Assembly: GCF_024746835.1 (NCBI RefSeq)
Contig: NZ_CP080531.1
Coordinates: 4,360,001-4,424,000, forward strand
Direction: 5' to 3'
DNA: 64,000 nucleotides
Origin: Mesorhizobium sp. AR02
Lineage (GTDB): Bacteria > Pseudomonadota > Alphaproteobacteria > Rhizobiales > Rhizobiaceae
A program made the translations under genes and the position numbers. The notes under the pieces are model-generated. The model saw only the letters and a list, made by a program, of their open reading frames with translations, searched no databases and was not told the DNA's origin. Shown here one piece after another: positions 9,125-17,955 of the stretch; the stretch's first letter is position 1, and each line of letters starts with the position of its first letter.

Positions 9125-10519
9125 GTGGAATTTGAGGACAAGGCCGCGGCTTACGCGCCCCAGCTCGAAGCGTTGCAGAAGAAACTTGCGGCCGACGGGG
9201 TCGAGTTCATCGAGGTGCATACGGTCGACACGTCGGGTGCGTTCCGCTCCAAGATCGCGCCGCTGAAGCTGTCGGCCTATGGCGAATCGATCAACGCCAT
9301 TCTCTATTGCGTCACCCATGGCGATGGCCAGCCGATGGGCGATGTCGCCTTCGCTTCGCCAAGCGCCAATGAGGAGAACGGCTTTCCCAACATCAAGGGC
9401 ATCATCGATCCGGCGACCGTGGTCCAGCATGGCTGGAAGCCGAAATTCGCCTCCGGCATCACCCGCTCCTACATGCTCGAGGGCGCGGTCTGCCCGTTCG
9501 ATCCGCGCGGTGTGCTGGCTCGCGTCGAGGAGCGCGCCAGGGCTCTCGGCTACGAGCCGATGTTCGCGCTTGAGTACGAGTTCGGCATCTTCCATGCCGA
9601 CCACGATCTGATGCGCGCCGGGCGCTACCGCGAACTGAAGCCTTGGGGCCATTCGCTGATCAACTATGATCTGGTGCGCAGCGGCGAGTATCAGGATTTT
9701 GCCGCCGAGTTCATCACCCGCATGAAGAGCATCGGCATCGGCGTCGCTTCGCTGGTCACCGAATATGGTTACGGCATGTACGAATATGCGCTGACGCCGA
9801 AATCGGCGCTGCAGGCGGCGGACGATGCCATGCGCGCCAAGCTGCATCTGCGCGAACTCTGCGCCGAGCGTGGCCTGGTCGCCACCTTCATGACCCGCTT
9901 CCAACCGCCGGGCAAGGAAAGCGCCTGCGGCGCGCATCACCATGTCAGCCTGTGGCGCGACGGCAAGCCGGCCTTCGCCGCGGGACCGAACAAGCTGACG
10001 CCGGTGGCGGAAAAATTCCTCGCCGGTGTGCTCAACCGTATGCAGGAAACGCATCTCCTGTTCCGGCCGACGGTCAATTCCTATCGCCGCTTCGACCGTG
10101 GCGCCTGGTCGCCGGAAGATGTCGCCTGGGGTTTCGAGAACCGCACCGCGCCGATCCGCGCCATCACGACGCCGAATGACGGCGCCTGCCGGTTGGAGCA
10201 TCGTGCGCCCGGCGCCGACATCAATCCCTATCTGTCGATCGCGGCGATCCTGGCTGCGGGTTGCGAGGGCATCGAAAAGGACCTGCCGCTCGAGGCGCCG
10301 GTGACCTCGAACCTCGCCAATCTCGACAAGCCGAAACTGCCGCGCACGCTCAATGCGTCGATCGAGGCGTTCGCTGCGTCGGACTTCTGCGCCGAGGCCT
10401 TTGGCGAGGCCTTCCGCGACAATTACGCCGAAAGCCGGCGGGCCGAGCAGGCTGCGTTCGACGCCTGGCAGGCGTCGCACATCACCGACTTCGAATGGCA
10501 GCGCTATTTCGTCAGCTGA
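9125..10519 (+). CDS. Glutamine-synthetase-family ligase (gamma-glutamyl-amine synthetase candidate)
   Basis: A 464-residue GS-fold enzyme starting at GTG. Recognisable GS active-site pieces are EYEFGIF (metal-binding Glu), SACGAHHHVSLW (the GMHVHQSL equivalent), NSYRRF, WGFENRTAPIRA and RLEHRAPGADINPYLSIAA. It is not GlnA: it lacks the adenylylation context and sits at the end of a transport operon. GS-like ligases in such settings (PuuA, IpuC) attach glutamate to amines to begin their breakdown. That role fits the aldehyde dehydrogenase and amidohydrolase upstream but the substrate is unknown. Its stop is 13 bases from the convergent nasA stop. Confidence 0.85.
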   Translation: MEFEDKAAAYAPQLEALQKKLAADGVEFIEVHTVDTSGAFRSKIAPLKLSAYGESINAILYCVTHGDGQPMGDVAFASPSANEENGFPNIKGIIDPATVVQHGWKPKFASGITRSYMLEGAVCPFDPRGVLARVEERARALGYEPMFALEYEFGIFHADHDLMRAGRYRELKPWGHSLINYDLVRSGEYQDFAAEFITRMKSIGIGVASLVTEYGYGMYEYALTPKSALQAADDAMRAKLHLRELCAERGLVATFMTRFQPPGKESACGAHHHVSLWRDGKPAFAAGPNKLTPVAEKFLAGVLNRMQETHLLFRPTVNSYRRFDRGAWSPEDVAWGFENRTAPIRAITTPNDGACRLEHRAPGADINPYLSIAAILAAGCEGIEKDLPLEAPVTSNLANLDKPKLPRTLNASIEAFAASDFCAEAFGEAFRDNYAESRRAEQAAFDAWQASHITDFEWQRYFVS

Positions 10520-10532
10520 CGAGAGTTGTTGC

Positions 10533-13211
10533 TTACTCGGCCGCCTGAACGCGGTTGGCCAGGATGAGGGCGCGGATCTCGGACCGGCAGGAGCCGCAAT
10601 TGGTGCCGGCCTTCAGGGCGCCGCCGATGGCCTCGACGGTGGTGCAGCCGGCCGCCACCGCGGCCACGATCTGGTTGGCTCCGACGTTGAAACAGGAGCA
10701 CACGGTCGCGCCCGCGTCGGGCCGTTCGGCACCGGCGCGGCCGGCGACGATGCGGAAGCGCTCGCGCTGGCTGGCGTGGACCGCTTCGAGCTGTTCGGTC
10801 GCCCAGCCGCGCGACACCGCGACCGGGCCGGGCGCGACGAACAAGGCGCCGACAAGGCGCTCGCCATCGAAGGCGGCGATGCGGTGCTGGCCGGCGTCGC
10901 GGTCGTGATAGGCGAGTATTTCGGCCGGGGAGGCATCGAAGAGCGAGCCGGCAAGGGCTGTCCAGTCGGCGGCGTCGTCGGCAAAGGCAAGTTCGACGCG
11001 CCATCCGCCCTTGCAGCGGGCTGCTGCCCAATAGTCGGCGGTGATCGCTTCGGGACGTTGCCGCGTCACGGCAAAACCAAAGACCTTGGCGGCAAATTTC
11101 TCGATGCGGGCCGCGACATGTTTTAGCGCCGGCTGGCCTGAGATTGGGTCAGTGAGCGGCGCGGTGAGCACGTCGAGTCGCCCCCTGGCGGCGAACTGAT
11201 CGGTCCAGTGCATCGGCGCGAAGACGCTGCCCCGGCGCTGGCGGGGCGTGATCAGGGCGCGGACCAGCACGTCACCGCGCGGTGTGGAGATGCGCACGAT
11301 GTCGGCATCGCCGATGCCGTGGTGCTGTGCATCCGCCGGGTGGATTTCGACGAAGGGCTCGGCGATGTGCTGGGACAGCCGCGGGCTTTTGCCGGTGCGC
11401 GTCATGGTGTGCCAGTGGTCGCGGATCCGGCCGGTGTTCAGGATGAGCGGGAAGTCGGGGCTGGTGCGGTTTTCCGTGGTGGCGCGGATGGCGATGAAGC
11501 GCGCCTTGCGGTCGGGGGTGTAGAAATTGCCGTTGGCGAAGAAGCGGGTGGGTTGGTGCTCCGCCGCGCCTCCTCCTGGGCTCGGCGCTGGCCATTGGAA
11601 TGGAGCCAGCGCGTCGTATTCCTCCCCATCGACCCCACCATAAATCCCAATATCGAAATCGCGCGCACCATCATTTTCAAACCCGGACAGTGTCGCGTGC
11701 TCGCCAAAAACTTCCGCCGGCGTCTCATGCCCAAACGCCTCGCCAAAACCCATCCGCCGCGCCACTTCGGCGACAATCCACCAGTCGGGCCGCGCCTCAC
11801 CGGGCAGGCCCAGGAAGGCACGTTGGCGCGAGATGCGGCGCTCGGAATTGGTGACGGTGCCGTCCTTCTCGCCCCAGGCAGCGGCGGGCAGCCGGACATG
11901 GGCGTGACGGACGGTGTCGGTGTTGGCCAGCACGTCCGAGACCACGACGAACGGACAGGCCTTGATCGCCGCTTCGACGGCGTCGGCATCCGGCATCGAA
12001 TCGACCGGGTTGGTGGCCATGATCCACAGCGCCTTGATGCGCCCGTCGGCCACGGCCTGAAACATCTCGACCGCCTTCAGGCCGGGCTTCTGCGTGACAT
12101 CAGGCGCATTCCAGAAGCGCTGCACGCGGTCGCGATGGTCGGGGTTTTCGATCTCCATATGGGCGGCGAGCATGTTGGCCATGCCGCCGACCTCGCGGCC
12201 GCCCATGGCGTTGGGCTGGCCGGTCACCGAGAACGGGCCGGCTCCCGGCTTGCCGATCCGGCCGGTGGCAAGATGGCAGTTGATGATGGCGTTGACCTTG
12301 TCTGTGCCGGAAGACGACTGGTTCACGCCCTGGCTGTAGACGGTCACGGTCTTCGCGGTCGCGGCAAACAGGCTGTAGAAGCGGCCAAGTTCGTCCTCGC
12401 TGAGGCCCGTGGCCGCGGCAACGCCGGCAAGATCGAGCGCCGAGGCGGCGAAAAGCGCTTGCCCGAAGCCGGTCGTGTGCGCCGTGATATAGGCGCGGTC
12501 GAGCGCGTTGTGCTGGCCGAGCCAGGCGAGCAGGCCGGTGAACAGAGCGACATCGCCATCCGGCGCGATCGCCAGGTGCATGTCGGCGATATCAGCGGTC
12601 ATGGTGCGGCGCGGGTCGATCAGCACGATCTTCATCTCAGGCCGCTTTTCCCGGGCCGCCGCGATGCGCTGATAGAGCACGGGGTGGCACCAGGCGAGGT
12701 TGGAGCCGACCAGCACGATGAGATCGGCGCGTTCCAGATCCTCGTAGGTTCCCGGCACCGTGTCGGAGCCGAAGGCGCGGCGGTGGCCGGCGACGGACGA
12801 GGCCATGCAAAGGCGAGAATTGGTGTCGATGTTGCCCGAGCCGATGAAGCCCTTCATCAGCTTGTTGGCGAGATAATAATCCTCGGTCAGCAACTGGCCC
12901 GAGACATAGAAGGCGACCGCATCCGGTCCGTGCTCGGCGATGGTTTGCGAAAAGGTCGAGGCGACAAGGTCGAGCGCTTCGTCCCAGCCTGTCCGGCGGC
13001 CGTGGATTTCGGGATAGAGCAGCCTGCCGTCGAGATCGATGGTCTCGGCCAGTGCCGAGCCCTTGGAGCAGAGCCGGCCGAAATTCGCGGGATGATCGGG
13101 GTCGCCGCGGACGGACACTTGCCCGTCCGCGGCGACCTTCGCCAGCACGCCGCAGCCCACCCCGCAATAGGGGCAGGTGGTCCTCACCTCGCGTGCTGCG
13201 TCGATCTCCAT
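10533..13211 (-). CDS. nasA: Assimilatory nitrate reductase catalytic subunit
   Basis: About 892 residues. The N-terminus carries the 4Fe-4S ligands (CPYCGVGC and a later LCSKG) of Mo-bis-MGD oxidoreductases, followed by molybdopterin domains (SRLCMASSVAGHRRAFG, GQPNAMGGREVGG) and a MoCo-dinucleotide binding domain (LNTGRIRDHWHTMTRTG). The C-terminal 60 residues form a BFD-like 2Fe-2S domain (VCSCFNVG, then NCGSCRSE), as in NasA/NarB enzymes that draw electrons internally. It reduces nitrate to nitrite in the cytoplasm. Last gene of the narK-nirB-nirD-nasA operon, two bases after nirD. Confidence 0.95.
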   Translation of the reverse strand: MEIDAAREVRTTCPYCGVGCGVLAKVAADGQVSVRGDPDHPANFGRLCSKGSALAETIDLDGRLLYPEIHGRRTGWDEALDLVASTFSQTIAEHGPDAVAFYVSGQLLTEDYYLANKLMKGFIGSGNIDTNSRLCMASSVAGHRRAFGSDTVPGTYEDLERADLIVLVGSNLAWCHPVLYQRIAAAREKRPEMKIVLIDPRRTMTADIADMHLAIAPDGDVALFTGLLAWLGQHNALDRAYITAHTTGFGQALFAASALDLAGVAAATGLSEDELGRFYSLFAATAKTVTVYSQGVNQSSSGTDKVNAIINCHLATGRIGKPGAGPFSVTGQPNAMGGREVGGMANMLAAHMEIENPDHRDRVQRFWNAPDVTQKPGLKAVEMFQAVADGRIKALWIMATNPVDSMPDADAVEAAIKACPFVVVSDVLANTDTVRHAHVRLPAAAWGEKDGTVTNSERRISRQRAFLGLPGEARPDWWIVAEVARRMGFGEAFGHETPAEVFGEHATLSGFENDGARDFDIGIYGGVDGEEYDALAPFQWPAPSPGGGAAEHQPTRFFANGNFYTPDRKARFIAIRATTENRTSPDFPLILNTGRIRDHWHTMTRTGKSPRLSQHIAEPFVEIHPADAQHHGIGDADIVRISTPRGDVLVRALITPRQRRGSVFAPMHWTDQFAARGRLDVLTAPLTDPISGQPALKHVAARIEKFAAKVFGFAVTRQRPEAITADYWAAARCKGGWRVELAFADDAADWTALAGSLFDASPAEILAYHDRDAGQHRIAAFDGERLVGALFVAPGPVAVSRGWATEQLEAVHASQRERFRIVAGRAGAERPDAGATVCSCFNVGANQIVAAVAAGCTTVEAIGGALKAGTNCGSCRSEIRALILANRVQAAE

Positions 13212-13213
13212 GG

Positions 13214-13549
13214 TCAGGCAGCGCGGCTGGCCAGCGCTTCCAGCGCCAGGAACAAGCGCTCGCCTTCGACCTTGACCGGGATGGTGCGCGCCACGCCCTC
13301 GTCGGCGCCGAGCGCCTTGCCTGTCTCGAGCGAGATCACCCAATTGTGCAGGGGACAGGTCACCGCCGTGCCGTGGACGATGCCCTGGCTTAGCGGCCCA
13401 CCCTTGTGCGGACAGTGGTCGTCGATGGCGTAGACCTGGTCGTCCTGGGTGCGGAAGACGGCGACCTTGCCTTGCGGTGTGGCGACACAGCGCGCGCCAC
13501 GGCGGGGGATGTCGGTGAGGGCGCCGATTGCGATCCAGTTCATCTCCAT
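13214..13549 (-). CDS. nirD: Nitrite reductase small subunit
   Basis: A 111-residue Rieske-fold protein (MEMNWIAIGALTDIP start). Unlike NirD proteins that have lost their ligands, this copy keeps a full Rieske-like set (CPHKGG and CPLHNW). Its ATG overlaps the nirB stop in TGATG, indicating translational coupling. It works with NirB to reduce nitrite to ammonium using NAD(P)H. Confidence 0.93.
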   Translation of the reverse strand: MEMNWIAIGALTDIPRRGARCVATPQGKVAVFRTQDDQVYAIDDHCPHKGGPLSQGIVHGTAVTCPLHNWVISLETGKALGADEGVARTIPVKVEGERLFLALEALASRAA

Positions 13550-16011
13550 CACTCCGCCGCCTCTGCAAACCCGACCGAAGCCATCGGCCGGAATTCGTGC
13601 TTGTCCTTGCCGGAGACGCGCTCCGACCATGGGTCGACCTGGGCGAATTTCTGAGAAAAGACGAAGCGGTCGTAGTAGGCCTTGCGCTTGCTCGTATCGT
13701 CCATGATCTGGCGCTTGATCTCCGGTATGCCGATGCGCTTGGCCCATTTGTAGATGCGCTCGAGATAGCGGCCCTGCTCGCGGTACATCTGCGTCAGCGC
13801 CACGATATGTTCGAGCGCCTCGTCTTCCGTCTTCACAAGGCCGAGCACTTCGGTGCCCTTGATGTCGAGGCCGGCGGCACCGGCGAAATGGATCTCGTAG
13901 CCGCTATCGACGCAGATGACGCCGACATCCTTGCAGGTCGCCTCGGCGCAGTTCCTCGGACAGCCCGACACCGCCATCTTGACCTTGGCCGGGGTCCACG
14001 AGCCCCACATGAATTTTTCGATGCGGATGCCCAGCCCCGTCGAATCCTGTGTGCCGAAGCGGCACCAGTCGGAGCCGACGCAGGTCTTCACCGTGCGCAA
14101 GCCTTTGGCATAGGCATGGCCGGAGACGAAGCCGGCCTGGCCGAGATCGGCCCACACCGCCGGCAGGTCTTCCTTGCGGATGCCCAGCATGTCGATGCGC
14201 TGGCCGCCGGTGACCTTGACCATCGGGATCTCGAACTTGTCGACGACATCGGCGATGGCGCGCAGTTCGGCGGCATTGGTCACCCCGCCCCACATGCGCG
14301 GCACCACCGAATAGGTGCCGTCCTTCTGGATGTTGGCGTGGACGCGCTCGTTGATGAAGCGCGACTGGTAGTCGTCGGCGTAGTCGTCCGGCCAGTCGCA
14401 GACGAGATAGTAGTTGAGCGCCGGCCGGCATTTGGCGCAGCCGCAGGAGGTCGTCCATTCCAGCTCCTGCATGACGGCGGGAATGGTCTTCAGACGCTTG
14501 GCGATGATCAGCCGGCGCACTTCGTCATGGCCGAGCGTCGTGCAGCCGCACATCGGCTGGACCGCGGCTGGGTTGTATTTGTCGCCGATGGTCAGGACCA
14601 TCAGTTTTTCGACCAGTCCGGTGCAGGAACCGCAGGAGGCTGACGCCTTGGTGTGGGCGCGCACATCGTCGAGCGAGGTCAGGCCCTTGGCCGTGATCGC
14701 GCCTGTGATCTTGCCCTTGCAGACGCCGTTGCAGCCGCAGATTTCCGCATCATCCGGCAAGGCTGCAACGGCCGCCATAGGGTCCAGCGGGGCACCCCCC
14801 TGGTAGGACTGGCCGAAGATGAGCGTGTCGCGCATTTCGGATATGTCGGTCTGCTTTTTCTTCAGGTCGTTGAACCAGGCGCCATCCGCCGTCTCGCCAT
14901 AGAGCACGGTGCCGATGATGCGGTCGTCCTTGAGCACCAGGCGCTTGTAGACGCCGGCCGCCGCATCGCGCAGCACGATCTCCTGGCGGTCCTCGCCCTC
15001 GGCGAAGTCGCCGAGCGAAAACAGGTCGATGCCGGTGACCTTGAGCTTGGTCGGCGTGTCCATATGGACGAAGGCGGCAGCCTCGCTGCCGGCGAGCTGG
15101 TGGGCGGCGACCCGTGCCATCTCGTAGAGCGGCGCGACGAGCCCGTAGACCATGCCGTTGACCTCGGCGCATTCGCCGAGCGCGTAGATGTCGGGATCGT
15201 TGCTGCGCATGCCGGCGTCGACGACGATGCCTCTGTTGACGGCGATGCCCGCTTCTTTCGCCAGTGCCGAATTCGGCCTGATGCCGACGGCCATGACCAC
15301 CAGCGTCGCCGGAATGATGGTGCCGTCGGCGAGTTCTACCTGCTCGACCTTGCCGTTGCCCGTGATCGCCTGCGTGTTGGCCTTGGTGATGACCTTGATG
15401 CCGCGTTGTTCGACGGCGCGCTGCAAGAGATAGCCGGCGGCCGGATCGAGCTGGCGCTCCATCAGCGTCGGCATGACATGCAGCACGGTGACGTCCATGC
15501 CTTGCGCGTTGAGGCCGGCTGCCGCCTCCAGTCCAAGCAGGCCGCCGCCGATCACCACGGCCTTGGCGCGCGACTGGGCCGCCAGCATCATGGCCTGGAC
15601 ATCGTCGAGATCGCGATAGGTCAGCACGCCCGGCAGAGCATGGCCGGGCACTGGAATGATGAACGGCACCGAGCCGGTGGCGATGACGAGCTTGTCGTAA
15701 GGCTCGGTGACGCCGTGGTCGGAGGTGACGGTCTTCGCCTGCCGGTCGATGGCAACGATCTTGTGGCCCTTGTAGAGGGTGATGCCGTGCTTGATGTACC
15801 AGCCGTCACCATGGATGATGATCTCCTCATAATCCTTTTCGCCCGACAGCACCGGCGACAGCATGATGCGGTCGTAGTTCACACGCGGCTCGGCGTTGAA
15901 GATGGTGACCTGGTAGCGGCCGGGCGCCTTTTCCAGCAGATGCTCGAGCATGCGCCCTGGCGCCATGCCGTTGCCGATGATGACGAGTTTCTCTGTCATG
16001 TCCGGTCTCAT
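13549..16011 (-). CDS. nirB: Nitrite reductase large subunit
   Basis: An 820-residue multidomain enzyme. From the N-terminus: FAD/NAD-binding domains (LVIIGNGMAPGRMLE, VVIGGGLLGLEAA), two BFD-like 2Fe-2S motifs (CGCNGVCKG and SCGSCTG, then CGCTTLGH), a ferredoxin-nitrite reductase half-domain, and the siroheme/4Fe-4S ligands (TCVGSDWC and SGCPRNCAE). The ATG at 16011 overlaps the narK stop as ATGA; an alternative ATG lies at 15999. It converts nitrite to ammonium. No siroheme synthase gene (cysG/cobA) is in the operon, so the cofactor must be made elsewhere. Confidence 0.95.
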   Translation of the reverse strand: MRPDMTEKLVIIGNGMAPGRMLEHLLEKAPGRYQVTIFNAEPRVNYDRIMLSPVLSGEKDYEEIIIHGDGWYIKHGITLYKGHKIVAIDRQAKTVTSDHGVTEPYDKLVIATGSVPFIIPVPGHALPGVLTYRDLDDVQAMMLAAQSRAKAVVIGGGLLGLEAAAGLNAQGMDVTVLHVMPTLMERQLDPAAGYLLQRAVEQRGIKVITKANTQAITGNGKVEQVELADGTIIPATLVVMAVGIRPNSALAKEAGIAVNRGIVVDAGMRSNDPDIYALGECAEVNGMVYGLVAPLYEMARVAAHQLAGSEAAAFVHMDTPTKLKVTGIDLFSLGDFAEGEDRQEIVLRDAAAGVYKRLVLKDDRIIGTVLYGETADGAWFNDLKKKQTDISEMRDTLIFGQSYQGGAPLDPMAAVAALPDDAEICGCNGVCKGKITGAITAKGLTSLDDVRAHTKASASCGSCTGLVEKLMVLTIGDKYNPAAVQPMCGCTTLGHDEVRRLIIAKRLKTIPAVMQELEWTTSCGCAKCRPALNYYLVCDWPDDYADDYQSRFINERVHANIQKDGTYSVVPRMWGGVTNAAELRAIADVVDKFEIPMVKVTGGQRIDMLGIRKEDLPAVWADLGQAGFVSGHAYAKGLRTVKTCVGSDWCRFGTQDSTGLGIRIEKFMWGSWTPAKVKMAVSGCPRNCAEATCKDVGVICVDSGYEIHFAGAAGLDIKGTEVLGLVKTEDEALEHIVALTQMYREQGRYLERIYKWAKRIGIPEIKRQIMDDTSKRKAYYDRFVFSQKFAQVDPWSERVSGKDKHEFRPMASVGFAEAAE

Positions 16012-17309
16012 TCAGCCGCGTAGGAAAGGGGTGAAGGTTCGGCGGATGCCGCGCGCTCCATGCGCCGGATGGAGACATGCATCCAGGCAAGGCAGGTGAC
16101 GACGATGACGAAGAGCAGCATGAAGCAACTCGACCACACGCCGGTGAGGTCGTTGAGGGCGCCGAAGGCGATCGGCAGGATGAAGCCGCCGAGCCCGCCG
16201 ATCATGCCCACCACACCACCGACGGCGCCGACGCTCTGCGGATAGTAGGCCGGGATGTGCTTGTAGACGGCGGCCTTGCCGAGGCTCATGAAAAAGCCGA
16301 GCACGCAGGCGACGGCGATGAAGGCGAGCGGGCCGATCTCGAAATGAAAGGCGATCGGCCCGCTAATGCCGCGCACGACGTAGTCTGCCGAGGGGAGAGA
16401 CAGAACGAGAGTCGCGACGGCACTGACGGCGAACGTCGAATAGAGCACGGTCCGGGCGCCGATCCGGTCGGCAAGCACGCCGCCATAGGCGCGGAACACA
16501 CTTGCGGGAATTGAATAGGCCGCGCCGATCATGCCGGCGGTCGCAAGTCCGAAGCCGTAGACGCCGATCAGGTAGCGCGGCAGCCACAGCGACAGCGCCA
16601 CGAACGCGCCAAAGGCGAAGAAGTAGTAGAAGGCGAAGCGCCAGACCTGCACATTCTTGAGCGGCGCGAATTCCTGCCAGAAGCTTCTCGTGGGGGCTGC
16701 CTTGCCGGCGCGGCGCTCGCGGATGACCGGATCATCGCCGGTGGTGAACCAGAAGATGGCGGCCATGACGACGAGTGCCGCCGCCCAGATCAGAGCCACC
16801 GACTGCCAGCCCCAGGAGAGAAGCACGAAGGGCGCCAGGAATTTGGTGACCGCGGCCCCGACATTGCCGGCACCGAAGATACCGAGGGCCGTGCCCTGCT
16901 TGTCCGCCGGGAAGAAGCGCGAGACATAGGACACGCCGACAGCGAAGGAGCCGCCGGCGAGCCCGACGCCGAGCGCGGCAACCAGCATCTGTCCGTAGGT
17001 GTGCGCGAAAGCCAGCAGGAAGGTCGCAACCGCCGCCGCAAGCATGGTCGCGGTGTAGACCAGCCGTCCGCCAAAGCGGTCGGTCCAGACGCCGAGCACC
17101 ATGCGTACGAGCGAACCGGTGAGGATCGGCGTGCCGACGAGCAGGCCGAACTGCGTCTCGTTCAGCCCGAGCTCCTGCTTTATGCGCACGCCGATGATTG
17201 AAAAGATCGTCCACACCGCGAAGCATACGGTGAAGGCGATGGTGGACATTACAAGCGCCTGCCGGGGAGCACTGTCCTGGCTGGGCGCGGCTGGGAGATT
17301 TGCGGTCAA
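16008..17309 (-). CDS. narK: Nitrate/nitrite MFS transporter
   Basis: About 433 residues with twelve predicted membrane helices. It has the NNP-family nitrate signatures (GLAGGSFAVGVSYVSRFFP and a later GGLGGFILPIAFG). The likely start is a TTG at 17309 preceded by GGAG, giving TANLPAAPSQ as the N-terminus; the first in-frame ATG is 30 residues further in and would leave no cytoplasmic leader. It imports nitrate or exchanges nitrite. First full gene of the operon, 57 bases downstream of the small NrtA-like fragment. Confidence 0.88.
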   Translation of the reverse strand: MTANLPAAPSQDSAPRQALVMSTIAFTVCFAVWTIFSIIGVRIKQELGLNETQFGLLVGTPILTGSLVRMVLGVWTDRFGGRLVYTATMLAAAVATFLLAFAHTYGQMLVAALGVGLAGGSFAVGVSYVSRFFPADKQGTALGIFGAGNVGAAVTKFLAPFVLLSWGWQSVALIWAAALVVMAAIFWFTTGDDPVIRERRAGKAAPTRSFWQEFAPLKNVQVWRFAFYYFFAFGAFVALSLWLPRYLIGVYGFGLATAGMIGAAYSIPASVFRAYGGVLADRIGARTVLYSTFAVSAVATLVLSLPSADYVVRGISGPIAFHFEIGPLAFIAVACVLGFFMSLGKAAVYKHIPAYYPQSVGAVGGVVGMIGGLGGFILPIAFGALNDLTGVWSSCFMLLFVIVVTCLAWMHVSIRRMERAASAEPSPLSYAAE

Positions 17310-17365
17310 TGTCTGGCTCCGGTTTGCGGCGTGGGAGGCGCCGCGGATATTTTGTGGGTGAATGG

Positions 17366-17557
17366 TCAGCGGCGCGGCATCGATGGGTGCAACGAGACCG
17401 GGTTCGCGACCGTCAGGTCCTTGCTTTGGGTCTTGGCGCCGATCGGAAACAGCAGGAGCGCGGCGGTGAACAGTGCCGCCGTCAGCGCGCTGCTGGCCAG
17501 AAAATCGCGGCGCGTGAAGTCCGCGAGGGACGCGCCAGTTCCGATCCGTTTCGTCAT
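17366..17557 (-). pseudogene. Truncated NrtA-like signal peptide fragment
   Basis: A 63-codon open frame beginning MTKRIGTGASLADFTRRDFL, which lines up with the start of the intact NrtA at 21022 (MTKRIKTEAPLEGMTRRNFL). It keeps the same ribosome site spacing (GGAGACGACG then ATG) and a hydrophobic export segment with a twin-Arg motif, then loses all similarity and stops. The regulatory leader in front is also shared with nrtA. The best reading is that leader plus the first codons of nrtA were duplicated in front of narK. It may still be translated as a short membrane peptide. Confidence 0.7.
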
Positions 17558-17611
17558 CGTCGTCTCCGGTTGGGCGCCGCTTGGGCCAGCGCCGTCGATC
17601 GCGCAAAAAAC

Positions 17612-17676
17612 AAAAAAGCCGCCGGCCAGGTCTTCGCGCGTCCGTCCATCCGGGATCGCGCATTGACCTGAGCGGC
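17612..17676 (-). terminator. Leader attenuator terminator of the narK operon
   Basis: On the minus strand the arm GCCGCTCAGGTC (17676-17665) can pair with GACCTGGCCGGCGGC (17632-17618), followed directly by six T residues. The 5' arm overlaps the 3' side of the second ANTAR hairpin, so terminator and antiterminator are mutually exclusive. Confidence 0.75.
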
Positions 17677-17708
17677 AGCTTTGCCTGTGGCGCCCGCCAT
17701 TGGACGCC
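17665..17708 (-). promoter_or_regulatory. ANTAR-type two-hairpin leader RNA (NasT target), narK operon
   Basis: First hairpin: GGCGTCC, loop AATGGC, GGGCGCC (17708-17689). Second: GGC, loop AAAGCT, GCC (17685-17674), three bases downstream. Both hexaloops have A at position 1 and G at position 4, the established recognition rule for ANTAR-domain antiterminators such as NasR/NasT. NasT is encoded at 22615-23217. Confidence 0.8.
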
Positions 17709-17743
17709 GTGTCACTTGGCCCTTGCGGACCTACATTCTGCAA

Positions 17744-17759
17744 AGCAGGAAGCGTGCCA
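17744..17759 (-). promoter_or_regulatory. Sigma-54-like promoter of the narK-nirBD-nasA operon
   Basis: Minus strand reads TGGCACGCTTCCTGCT: GG and GC doublets ten bases apart, with a perfect -24 element and one mismatch in the -12 element (CTGC for TTGC). The same element precedes nrtA. It suggests NtrC/RpoN control. Confidence 0.65.
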
Positions 17760-17955
17760 ATTCGCCAGCGCCCTAGATTATCGAATGAAATCAATGTGAA
17801 CCGCAGCTGGGCGACTTTTGACCGAGCCCGGCAGCGGATCAAAGATTAGTCAGACTGCCTTGCACGGCAGCATAATATTTGTGCAGTGCGGTAGACTGCC
17901 TATTGCCGATGCAGCTTGCCAATTGCCGATGATTGCGCGTTTTTCGGTCATGATC

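Noticed and set aside
11208..13433. 741-codon open frame on the plus strand opposite nasA
   Set aside because: It is the antisense of a clearly identified nitrate reductase; its translation is Arg/Gly/His-rich with no domain, as expected from GC-rich codon shadows.
14653..16023. 456-codon plus-strand frame opposite nirB
   Set aside because: Shadow of nirB, composition typical of antisense translation.
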